DNA from: Actinomycetes bacterium
Lineage (GTDB): Bacteria; Actinomycetota; Actinomycetes; Mycobacteriales; Micromonosporaceae
Reading direction: 5' to 3'
Length of the DNA stretch: 5,802 bases
Assembly: GCA_021793335.1 (NCBI GenBank)
Contig: JAJYSW010000204.1
Coordinates: 1-5,802, forward strand
The notes under the pieces are model-generated. The model did not search any database. It was not told the DNA's origin and saw nothing but the letters and a program-made list of their open reading frames with translations. This document shows positions 1 through 5,802 of this stretch, piece by piece (positions within the stretch are counted from its first letter, which is position 1; each line of letters opens with the position of its first letter). A program made the position numbers and the translations under genes.

Positions 1-2
1 TT

Positions 3-1214
3 CCGATCTGCGTTGCGACGGCCTCCGCCACCAGTGCGGACGACGGCACCTGGACGGTCTTCTTGGACGAGCCCGGCACCTACCTCGTCTCACTGGACGA
101 GTCGACGCTCCCCGACGGCCTCCTGGTGCGCAACGGGCGCCCGCAGCTCGAGGTCGACGTGCGCTCCGGGGTCCGGACGGTCCTGTTCCCCTTGGACACC
201 CGGCTCGACCCCGACGCTGCGCCGGTGGAGGACGATTCGCCGAGTGAACACGCACCGCAGTCCGAGGAGCAGACCGGCGCGGCGGCGGCCGAGCCCGGCG
301 AGGAGGCCGAGCCCGAACTCGAAGGCACCGCGGGGGCCAAGCGCGCGCTCAGCCTGCTGTTCAGCGGACTGCACTTCGGATTGATGATCGCCTTGGCCGC
401 GGTGGGCCTGTCGATGGTCTTCGGGACGACCGGACTCACGAACTTCTCTCACGGCGATCTGGTCACCTTCGGCGGCGTCATGGCGCTGCTGGTGAACGTC
501 ACGATGGGATTCCCCGTATGGGCGGCCGTGCTCGGCGCGGTGGCCGCCGGGGCGCTGTTCGGGTGGCTCCAGGACTGGGGGCTGTGGAGCCGTCTGCGCA
601 ACCGGGGAACCGGCCTGATCTCGATGATGATCATCTCGATCGGCATGGCGATGCTCATTCGCTTCGCGACGCTGTTCTTCGTCGGCGGCGAACGCCGACG
701 GTACACCGAGTACGTCGGTCAAGACCCATGGGACCTCGGTTGGCTGGTGGTCACACCGAAGGAGGTCTACACGGGCCTGGTGGCCGCGCTGGTGTGCTCG
801 GCGGTGGGGTTCGCCCTGGTGTTCACCCGCTTGGGCAAGGCCACTCGCGCCGTGGCGGACAATCCTTCACTGGCGGCGTCGACCGGCATCGACGTCGGCC
901 GGGTGATCCGATCGGTGTGGACGATCGGGGGCGCCCTGGCGGCGCTGTCGGGCGTGTTCCTGTCGATCAACGACGGCGTGAAATTCGATATGGGCCAGCA
1001 CCTGCTGCTGCTCGTGTTCGCCGCGGTGGTGCTGGGCGGTCTCGGCACGGCGTTCGGCGCGTTCATCGGGGCCATGCTGATCGGCGTCTTCGTGCAGATG
1101 TCGACCCTGGTGGTCTCCCCCGAGTTGAAGTACGTCGGGGCCTTGATCGTGCTGATCCTGGTCATGCTGACGCGGCCGCAGGGAATCCTGGGCCGCCGTG
1201 AGCGGATCGGCTGA
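3..1214 (+). CDS. livH: Branched-chain amino acid-type ABC transporter permease LivH with N-terminal beta-rich domain (5' partial)
   Basis: One of two channel-forming membrane subunits of a LIV/HAAT-family importer. The frame has no stop back to the left edge, so this is a 5'-truncated gene. The TTG at 63 lies inside a continuous domain and is not a credible start. Of about 403 visible residues, roughly 1-65 are a beta-rich stretch with the pattern DGTWTVFLDEPGTY, STLPDGL and VRTVLFPLD, like carboxypeptidase-regulatory/CNA-B folds. Residues 66-112 are an acidic Glu/Ala/Pro linker, and about 113-403 are the BPD_transp_2 permease with several hydrophobic helices. Family hallmarks are GLTNFSHGD (about 144-152), the cytoplasmic EAA-like loop GKATRAVADNP (about 278-288) and the C-terminal RPQGILGRR. 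The permease is about normal length for LivH; the front part is extra. livM begins 15 bp downstream. Permease identity is secure. The N-terminal fold is inferred from its pattern, and the substrate is unproven. Confidence 0.93.
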   Translation, partial: PICVATASATSADDGTWTVFLDEPGTYLVSLDESTLPDGLLVRNGRPQLEVDVRSGVRTVLFPLDTRLDPDAAPVEDDSPSEHAPQSEEQTGAAAAEPGEEAEPELEGTAGAKRALSLLFSGLHFGLMIALAAVGLSMVFGTTGLTNFSHGDLVTFGGVMALLVNVTMGFPVWAAVLGAVAAGALFGWLQDWGLWSRLRNRGTGLISMMIISIGMAMLIRFATLFFVGGERRRYTEYVGQDPWDLGWLVVTPKEVYTGLVAALVCSAVGFALVFTRLGKATRAVADNPSLAASTGIDVGRVIRSVWTIGGALAALSGVFLSINDGVKFDMGQHLLLLVFAAVVLGGLGTAFGAFIGAMLIGVFVQMSTLVVSPELKYVGALIVLILVMLTRPQGILGRRERIG

Positions 1215-1229
1215 GGTTAGGAGACTGCA

Positions 1230-2273
1230 ATGGACTGGCACTTCGTCTTCAGTCAGGCGTTCACACAGGCCATCGGCCCGACCATGCTCATCTACGCGAT
1301 CGCGGCGATCGGGCTGAACGTCCAGTTCGGGTACACCGGGCTGTTGAATTTCGGGCAGGCGGCCTTCGCGGCCATGGGGGCCTACGGCCTGGCGCTCGCG
1401 GTGGTGGCCTTCGGGCTGCCGTTCTGGTGGGGAATCCTGTTCGGACTGCTCGCCGCGGTGGGCACGGCGCTGCTGCTCGGCATTCCCACGCTGCGACTGC
1501 GAGCGGACTATCTGGCGATCGTCACCATCGCCGCGGCGGAGATCGTGCGGCGACTGGCGCGTTCGACGGTGTGGGCCGAGCACACGGGCGGCTCGGACGG
1601 CATGCGCGGCTTCAGCGAACCGTTCTTCGCGATGAGCCCGTACAGCGAGGACGCGAACTGGTCGCTGGGCATCCTCTCGATGGACGACGGCAGGCTCATC
1701 GTCGACCTGTGGATCGTCGACTTCCAGTACTCCAGCCGGGACCTGTGGATCATGACGGTCGGCTGGGCCCTGGTGGCCGTCTTCCTGATCGTGATCGGCC
1801 TGCTCGTGCACAGCCCATGGGGCCGGGTGCTCAAGGGCATCAGAGAGGACGAGGAGGCGGTTCGCAGCCTCGGGAAGAACGTCTTCGCCTACAAGATGCA
1901 GGCACTGGTGATCGGCGGGATCATCGGAGCCGCGGCGGGGTTCATCTTCGCGCTCAGCCGCGCGAACGTGCAGCCCGACACGTTCAGCACCGATTTCACG
2001 TTCTACTTCTATGTGGTGCTGATCCTCGGCGGGGCGGCGCGGCTGTTCGGGCCGGTGCTCGGAGCGGCGCTGTTCTGGTTCTTGTACAACCTGCTGGCGC
2101 AGGGACTCAACCAGGCCATCCGGGCGGAGGTGATCCCGCCGGGAACGCTCTCGGGCACACAGGTGGGGCCGCTCGTGTTCTTCCTGCTGGGCCTGGGGAT
2201 GGTGCTGCTGCTGATCTTCCGACCGCAGGGCATCCTCGGCGACCGAAGGGAATTGATGCTCGATGTCAGGTAG
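1230..2273 (+). CDS. livM: Branched-chain amino acid-type ABC transporter permease LivM
   Basis: Second membrane permease subunit, expected to pair with LivH and form the translocation path. It has 347 residues. The ATG is set by an AGGAG at 1219-1223, six bases upstream. Hallmarks of the BPD_transp_2/LivM family are GYTGLLNFGQAAFAAMGAY (34-52), the LGIPTLRLRADYLAIVT block (83-99), the cytoplasmic coupling loop SPWGRVLKGIREDE (195-208), the LGGAARLFGPVLGAAL helix (266-281) and a C-terminal RPQGILGDRR (331-340). The last matches the LivH C-terminus and is common in these permeases. A polar segment of about 55 residues (113-168) between helices is probably extracellular and could contact the binding protein; that is inference. 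The gene overlaps livG by 11 bp, so translational coupling is likely. No key element appears to be missing. Confidence 0.95.
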   Translation: MDWHFVFSQAFTQAIGPTMLIYAIAAIGLNVQFGYTGLLNFGQAAFAAMGAYGLALAVVAFGLPFWWGILFGLLAAVGTALLLGIPTLRLRADYLAIVTIAAAEIVRRLARSTVWAEHTGGSDGMRGFSEPFFAMSPYSEDANWSLGILSMDDGRLIVDLWIVDFQYSSRDLWIMTVGWALVAVFLIVIGLLVHSPWGRVLKGIREDEEAVRSLGKNVFAYKMQALVIGGIIGAAAGFIFALSRANVQPDTFSTDFTFYFYVVLILGGAARLFGPVLGAALFWFLYNLLAQGLNQAIRAEVIPPGTLSGTQVGPLVFFLLGLGMVLLLIFRPQGILGDRRELMLDVR

Positions 2274-3144
2274 TGAACCCGAGCGCGAGCCGGCGGTGCT
2301 CCGCCGCGCGCATCGGGCGGCACTGGAGGCGCTTGCCGACGTCGCGCCGGAGCCCGGCTCGGCCAAACCCGATCCGATCGTGACGGCGACGGGACTCCGG
2401 CGGGCCTTCGGCGGTCTCGTGGCCGTCGACGTCGAGCACGTGGAGGTGCAGCGCGGCACGATCACGGCACTGATCGGCCCGAACGGCGCGGGGAAGACGA
2501 CGCTGTTCAACCTGCTCACCGGTTTCGACCGGCCGAACCGGGGCTCGTGGACCTTCGACGGGCGGAGCGCGAAGCGGCTGCGCTCCTACCGGTTGGCGCA
2601 GGCGGGGATGGTGCGGACGTTCCAGCTGACGAAGGCGCTCACCCGGATGACGGTGCTGGACAACATGCTCATCGGCGCGTCGAAGCAGATCGGCGAGCGG
2701 ATGTGGGCGGGGTTGGTCCCGGCGCTGTGGCGATCGCAGGAGGCGGCCAATAAGGCTCGGGCGATCGCGCTGCTGGAGCGGTTCGATTTGGCGGATAAGC
2801 GCGAAGATTACGCGGGCGAACTCTCGGGCGGGCAGCGGAAGCTGCTGGAGATGGCGCGGGCGCTGATGCTGGAGCCGAGGATGGTCATGCTCGATGAGCC
2901 GATGGCGGGTGTGAACCCGGCCTTGAAGCAGTCGCTGCTGGAGCACATCAAGGGGCTCCGCGAGGACGGGATGACGGTGTTGTTCGTGGAGCACGACATG
3001 GACATGATCCACGAGATCGCGGACTGGGTGGTGGTCATGGCCTCGGGCCGGGTGATCACCGAGGGCACTCCCGAACGGATCTCGACCGATCCGCGCGTGG
3101 TCGACGCGTATCTCGGGGCGCATCATGACGGCACGGCGCGTTGA
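2263..3144 (+). CDS. livG: Branched-chain amino acid-type ABC transporter ATP-binding protein LivG
   Basis: Cytoplasmic ATPase subunit that should pair with LivF to power import. It has 293 residues. ABC motifs run in order: Walker A GPNGAGKT (72-79), Q-loop RTFQLT with Gln121, signature LSGGQ (187-191), Walker B VMLDEP with catalytic Glu212, and H-loop His244 in FVEHD. The C-terminal DPRVVDAYLG (276-285) is the short tail typical of LivG-type ATPases (BCA_ABC_TP_C). All catalytic residues are present. About 37 polar residues precede the first ABC strand, longer than the near-absent leader of E. coli LivG. The ATG lies inside the end of livM, with an AAGGGA at 2246-2251 about 11 bases upstream, so coupling to livM translation probably helps. 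The function is secure; the start could be somewhat further downstream. Confidence 0.95.
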   Translation: MSGSEPEREPAVLRRAHRAALEALADVAPEPGSAKPDPIVTATGLRRAFGGLVAVDVEHVEVQRGTITALIGPNGAGKTTLFNLLTGFDRPNRGSWTFDGRSAKRLRSYRLAQAGMVRTFQLTKALTRMTVLDNMLIGASKQIGERMWAGLVPALWRSQEAANKARAIALLERFDLADKREDYAGELSGGQRKLLEMARALMLEPRMVMLDEPMAGVNPALKQSLLEHIKGLREDGMTVLFVEHDMDMIHEIADWVVVMASGRVITEGTPERISTDPRVVDAYLGAHHDGTAR

Positions 3145-3149
3145 GGGGG
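3143..3149 (+). promoter_or_regulatory. Ribosome binding site deciding the livF start
   Basis: A GAGGGGG run overlaps the livG stop codon (3142-3144) and lies six bases before the ATG at 3156. It favours that ATG over the in-frame TTG at 3141, which it would partly overlap. Its position suggests ribosomes finishing livG reinitiate on livF. Confidence 0.6.
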
Positions 3150-3155
3150 CATGGG

Positions 3156-4064
3156 ATGTCTGGTGAAGAGGTCGATGAGGGCGGCTCCGCCGGTGGCGCC
3201 GAGCGGGCCGACGGCCCGACCGAGACGCCGTCCGATCCGGACGTGCCGCGGCCGGTGTTCGTCGCCGATCCCGAGGCCGCCGCGGCCTCGGAGTCGGCCA
3301 TGGAGGTGTGCAGCCGCCGGGGACATGTCGCCGCGGCCGGGGAGGCGCTGCTGCGCGTCGACGAGGTCGTCGCCGGGTACCTGCCGGGCGTGTCGATCCT
3401 CAACGGGACGGACCTGTACGCCGATGAGGGCGAGCTGGTGGGGATCATCGGCCCGAACGGGGCGGGCAAGTCCACCCTGCTGAAGGCGATCTTCGGACTG
3501 GTGGGCATCAGCTCCGGGCTGGTGCGGCTGCGCGGCGAGGAGATCACGAACCATAAGGCGCATCAGCTGGTGCCCCGTGGAGTGGGTTTCGTGCCGCAGA
3601 CGGACAACGTGTTCCCCTCGTTGACCGTGCTCGAAAACCTGGAGATGGGTGTGTTCTTGCGGCCCAAGCGGTTCCGGGAGCGGTTCGATTTCGTCGCGGG
3701 ACTGTTCCCGGTGCTCGCGGAACGGCGGTCGCAACGGGCGGGGTCGCTGTCGGGCGGCGAACGGCAGATGGTGGCGATGGGCCGGGCGTTGATGATGGAG
3801 CCGTCGGTGCTGCTGCTGGACGAGCCTTCGGCGGGCCTGTCGCCGTCGATGCAGGACGAGGTCTTCTTCAACACGAAGCAGATCAATCAGACGGGGGTCA
3901 CGGTGGTCATGGTGGAGCAGAACGCCCGGCGGTGCCTCCAGATCTGCGACCGCGGCTACGTCCTGGATCAAGGGCGGAGCGCGTACACGGGCCCCGGCGC
4001 GGGGCTGATCGACGACCCGAAGGTCGTGGAGCTCTACCTGGGGACGCTCGGGCGGGCCCGTTAG
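3156..4064 (+). CDS. livF: Branched-chain amino acid-type ABC transporter ATP-binding protein LivF
   Basis: Second cytoplasmic ATPase of the importer. It has 302 residues from the ATG at 3156, chosen over the in-frame TTG at 3141 because a purine-rich GAGGGGG (3143-3149) sits six bases before the ATG. Motifs are Walker A GPNGAGKST (99-107), Q-loop Gln148 in GFVPQTDN, signature LSGGE (198-202), Walker B VLLLDEP with Glu223, and VEQNA (253-257). The last has Gln255 where most ABC ATPases have the switch His. Gln there is usual for LivF, so it is not a defect. The C-terminal VVELYLG also fits the family. Residues 1-65 are an acidic, Ala/Gly/Pro-rich extension absent from E. coli LivF. An internal ATG at 3300 (residue 49) is a possible alternative start that would remove most of it. 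Last gene of the cluster, followed by a terminator hairpin. Confidence 0.94.
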   Translation: MSGEEVDEGGSAGGAERADGPTETPSDPDVPRPVFVADPEAAAASESAMEVCSRRGHVAAAGEALLRVDEVVAGYLPGVSILNGTDLYADEGELVGIIGPNGAGKSTLLKAIFGLVGISSGLVRLRGEEITNHKAHQLVPRGVGFVPQTDNVFPSLTVLENLEMGVFLRPKRFRERFDFVAGLFPVLAERRSQRAGSLSGGERQMVAMGRALMMEPSVLLLDEPSAGLSPSMQDEVFFNTKQINQTGVTVVMVEQNARRCLQICDRGYVLDQGRSAYTGPGAGLIDDPKVVELYLGTLGRAR

Positions 4065-4065
4065 G

Positions 4066-4108
4066 GCCTCGCGGCGTGTCCCCCGGTCCGAGGGGCACGC
4101 CGCGAGGC
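4066..4108. terminator. Strong stem-loop, probable bidirectional terminator between convergent livF and livK
   Basis: Arms at 4066-4078 and 4096-4108 are perfectly complementary over 13 bp. Pairing extends inward by a T-G wobble (4079/4095) and three C-G pairs (4080-4082 with 4092-4094), leaving a nine-base loop. It begins one base after the livF stop and ends 17 bases before the livK stop, which is the expected place for a terminator shared by convergent genes. Neither side carries a clear T tract. That is common for actinobacterial stem-loop terminators, though a purely mRNA-stabilising role cannot be excluded. Confidence 0.82.
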
Positions 4109-4125
4109 TTGATCGGCCGTCCGGG

Positions 4126-5370
4126 TCACTCCAGGGACTGGAAGAGGTAGTCGATGTTCACGTAGGTGTTGTCGGCCTGGTACTCGTAGACGCCGATGGT
4201 GGCGGCGGTGATGTCGCCTTGGGCGGAGAACTCGATGGGGCCGGAGGCGCCCTCGTAATCGATGTCCTCGCCGTTCCCGATCAGTTCGAGGCATTCGGCG
4301 TAGGCGCTGCACTGGGTGCCGTCGCGGCTGACGCCGACGAGGTTGTCCCTGATGGTGTCGGCGTCGTAGGACCCCCCGGCGGCCGCGGCGAGCGCGAGCA
4401 GCACGGTGGCGTCATAGGACTCGGGGCCGTAGGTGAAGTCCTCGAGCGCGGGATCGACTTCCAGGAGGCGCTCCTGGATGCCGGCCGGGTCGGCGCCGGG
4501 GAAGGTGCCCTTGGCGCCTTCGAGCATGCCCTCGGGGAACTGGTCTCCGTAGTTGGAGAGGTTCCCGTCGACCATGTACCAGCCCAGGCTCTGGGGGCCG
4601 AGGTTGGATTCGACCAGTTCGGGGGCGAGGTTGGTGAACTCGTTGAAGGTGATGAGCACGACCGCGTCGGCGTCGGCGGCGGCCAGTTCGGCGACTTCGG
4701 CGGAGAACTCGGAGGCGTTGGGGTCGTAGATGGTCTTCATGACCACTTCGCCGCCGAACTCGACGACGTTCTCCTCGATCGAATCGGCCAGGCCGGTGCC
4801 GTAGGCGTCCTGGAGGGCGAGGATCGCGACCTGCTCGTTGCCGTCGGCGATGATCTGATCGGCCAGGACCCGGCCTTGGAGGACGTCGGAGGGCGCCGTG
4901 CGGAAGTAGTAGTCGCCGCGCGGATAATCGGTGAAGTCCGGTGAGGTGTTCGCCGGAGAGATCTGGACTACGCCCTCTTCATAGAGCTTGTCGATGAACT
5001 GGAACGACACGCCGGAGGAGGCCGAGCCGACGACGGCGTCGACGTTCTGCGCGATGAGGGAGTCGGCGGATTGACTGGCGATGTCGGTGGAAGTGTCACC
5101 GGAGTCCTCATGAAGGACCTCGACGCATTCGCCGAGGACGCCGCCGGCTTCGTTGATCTCTTCGACGGCGAGGTCGACGCCGGCGAATTCCGGGGGCCCG
5201 AGGAACGCGAGAGAGCCGGTCTGCGGCAGAATCGTGCCGATTCTCATGCCGGTGCCTTCGCAGGCGCCGCTCGTGTCTGCGGAATCGTCGCCGGCACCGC
5301 ACGCTGCGAGGGCGAATGCCGTGACACCCGCGGTCGCTGCGGCCAGCAATGCCCGGGGAAAGCGAGACAT
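4126..5370 (-). CDS. livK: Branched-chain amino acid-type ABC transporter substrate-binding lipoprotein (LivK/LivJ type)
   Basis: Extracellular ligand receptor of the importer. It has 414 residues and a lipoprotein signal: Arg-containing n-region, hydrophobic core (7-20) and lipobox LAAC (21-24), with Cys24 as the predicted lipidation site. The mature part is a type I periplasmic binding protein (Peripla_BP_6 family). It opens with MRIGTILPQTGSLAFLG (42-58), then has DLAVEEINEAGG (66-77), VVGSASSGVS (113-122, position of the ligand-contacting Ser/Ala/Thr loop in the family), YYFRTAPSD (154-162), LQDAYGTGLADS (186-197) and YGPESYDATVLLALA (314-328). Cys354 and Cys360 could form a disulfide, as could Cys37 and Cys82. 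An AGGAG on the minus strand (5380-5376) five bases before the ATG fixes the start. It converges on livHMGF, so it needs its own promoter in the region to its right. Ligand specificity cannot be read from the sequence. Confidence 0.94.
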   Translation of the reverse strand: MSRFPRALLAAATAGVTAFALAACGAGDDSADTSGACEGTGMRIGTILPQTGSLAFLGPPEFAGVDLAVEEINEAGGVLGECVEVLHEDSGDTSTDIASQSADSLIAQNVDAVVGSASSGVSFQFIDKLYEEGVVQISPANTSPDFTDYPRGDYYFRTAPSDVLQGRVLADQIIADGNEQVAILALQDAYGTGLADSIEENVVEFGGEVVMKTIYDPNASEFSAEVAELAAADADAVVLITFNEFTNLAPELVESNLGPQSLGWYMVDGNLSNYGDQFPEGMLEGAKGTFPGADPAGIQERLLEVDPALEDFTYGPESYDATVLLALAAAAGGSYDADTIRDNLVGVSRDGTQCSAYAECLELIGNGEDIDYEGASGPIEFSAQGDITAATIGVYEYQADNTYVNIDYLFQSLE

Positions 5371-5539
5371 GGCTTCTCCTAGGTTGTGTTCGAGATGAGC
5401 ATCATCCAGATCGACATAGGTCGACGTGATGCGAGTTACACACTATGGCAGCAGGGATGGGCACGCCAGGATTCGTGACCACACCCCATCCGATATGTGA
5501 TGGCACCGTGACCTTTTCGGAACGCGCCTTTCGAATTTA

Positions 5540-5579
5540 CCCATCTCGATGGGAATCGTCTTTGTCATTCCATCTCGAT
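5540..5579. repeat. Direct repeat of CCATCTCGAT, candidate operator
   Basis: CCATCTCGAT occurs at 5541-5550 and again at 5570-5579, 29 bp apart. The first copy is part of a near-palindrome, CCCATC-TC-GATGGG (5540-5553). An eight-base core, CATCTCGA, recurs in inverted orientation at 5397-5390, just upstream of the livK ribosome binding site. Placement in the livK upstream region suggests a regulator binding site; the role is inference and no regulator family is identified. Confidence 0.35.
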
Positions 5580-5704
5580 AATTGCCGAACCAGTGCGATC
5601 ACACGCCATTCCAGTGACTGATGAGGACGGTGTTTCCGGAGTTCTGCAATTCGTCGGCCGATGATCCCGGAGGTTCTCGGGCGGCCCGGCGGCGCGGCGC
5701 CGTT

Positions 5705-5744
5705 CCCTCCCTCGGGGGAGACGGTCCGCTCCTCGGAGGGAGGG
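5705..5744. repeat. Large GC-rich imperfect hairpin
   Basis: Outer arms CCCTCCCTC (5705-5713) and GAGGGAGGG (5736-5744) pair perfectly over 9 bp. After one G-G mismatch, pairing continues inward through 5715-5720 with 5729-5734 (one G-T wobble), leaving an eight-base loop (5721-5728). It could terminate a minus-strand gene lying to the right of the window, or be a leader structure before the possible start at 5776. There is no T tract on either side. Confidence 0.5.
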
Positions 5745-5775
5745 CGGTCCGCCTCCTCCCACCGAATCTTGAAAC

Positions 5776-5802
5776 ATGACCTCCACAACCGCACGACAGC
5801 TC
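5776..5802 (+). CDS. Possible start of an unidentified gene running off the right edge (3' partial)
   Basis: An ATG at 5776 opens nine codons (MTSTTARQL) to the window end without a stop. The Thr-rich opening resembles many actinobacterial N-termini, and a plus-strand gene here would be divergent from livK. There is no ribosome binding site in the 15 bases before it; the nearest purine run lies in the hairpin about 30 bases away, so a leaderless mRNA would be needed. Too short to assign a family. Confidence 0.2.

Larger units (their letters stand above)
5371..5775. other. Non-coding region upstream of livK, probably divergent promoter region
   Basis: About 405 bases without a convincing gene. 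The part next to livK (roughly 5381-5650) is clearly less GC-rich than the coding DNA, as expected for regulatory sequence. It contains the livK ribosome binding site, short repeated motifs and, further right, a GC-rich hairpin (both listed separately). On the minus strand, hexamers of TANNNT form occur at 5445-5440 (TAGTGT) and 5539-5534 (TAAATT). Neither has a good -35 hexamer at 16-18 bp, so I do not assign a promoter. The minus-strand open frames here show mixed third-position GC and no recognisable domain. Confidence 0.6.

Noticed and set aside
63..65. TTG at 63 as the start of livH
   Set aside because: The frame is open upstream to the window edge, and the same beta-strand pattern continues on both sides of this codon. 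No ribosome binding site precedes it.
867..2519. Long minus-strand open frame (550 codons) opposite livH-livM-livG
   Set aside because: It is antisense to three clearly recognised genes. Its Arg/His/Gln/Glu-rich, low-complexity composition is typical of shadow frames in high-GC DNA.
3907..3924. Missing H-loop histidine in LivF as a sign of a degenerate ATPase
   Set aside because: Gln in the VEQN motif is the normal LivF family state; E. coli LivF also has it. All other ABC motifs are intact.
5562..5582. TTGTCA plus GATAAT as a plus-strand sigma-70-type promoter
   Set aside because: The hexamers look good individually, but the spacer is only nine bases, far below the 16-18 needed.
5537..5794. 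Minus-strand open frame of 85 codons upstream of livK
   Set aside because: It starts with GTG without a ribosome binding site, has mixed third-position GC, contains the hairpin and repeat motifs, and shows no domain. The stretch IGRRIAELRKHR superficially recalls an Xre-type helix start, but the rest does not fit.

Overview
The window comes from a high-GC Gram-positive bacterium, very probably an actinomycete. Codons end mostly in G or C, the binding protein has a Gram-positive-style lipoprotein signal, and the stem-loop terminator lacks a T tract. The sequence alone does not identify the genus.

Layout. From the left edge to 4064, on the plus strand, there is a tightly packed four-gene cluster for a branched-chain-amino-acid-type (LIV/HAAT family) ABC importer. 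It holds permease livH (5' end cut off by the window), permease livM, ATPase livG and ATPase livF. Gaps are 15 bp (livH-livM) and 11 bp (livG-livF), and livM and livG overlap by 11 bp, which points to one mRNA with coupled translation. A strong inverted repeat at 4066-4108 follows livF. It lies between convergent genes and probably terminates transcription from both sides. The minus strand at 4126-5370 encodes the cognate solute-binding lipoprotein (LivK/LivJ type). From 5371 to about 5775 lies non-coding DNA with lower GC than its surroundings near livK. It holds short repeated motifs (candidate operators) and a large GC-rich hairpin. A possible plus-strand start codon at 5776 runs off the right edge after nine codons.

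How it works together. The lipid-anchored LivK captures ligand outside the membrane and delivers it to the LivH/LivM channel. LivG and LivF hydrolyse ATP in the cytoplasm to drive import. All the parts of one complete importer are present, but the receptor gene is convergent with the others and so must have its own promoter. Leucine/isoleucine/valine is the default substrate guess. The same family also carries other amino acids, urea and amides, and the sequence does not settle which.

The most unusual element is in LivH. Its permease domain is preceded by a beta-rich domain resembling the extracellular carboxypeptidase-regulatory/CNA-B fold, joined by an acidic low-complexity linker. The frame stays open to the left edge, so the true start is outside the window. 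I see no CRISPR array, mobile element, tRNA or rRNA, and no wholly new system. The rest is a well-formed transporter locus with a few features worth checking.
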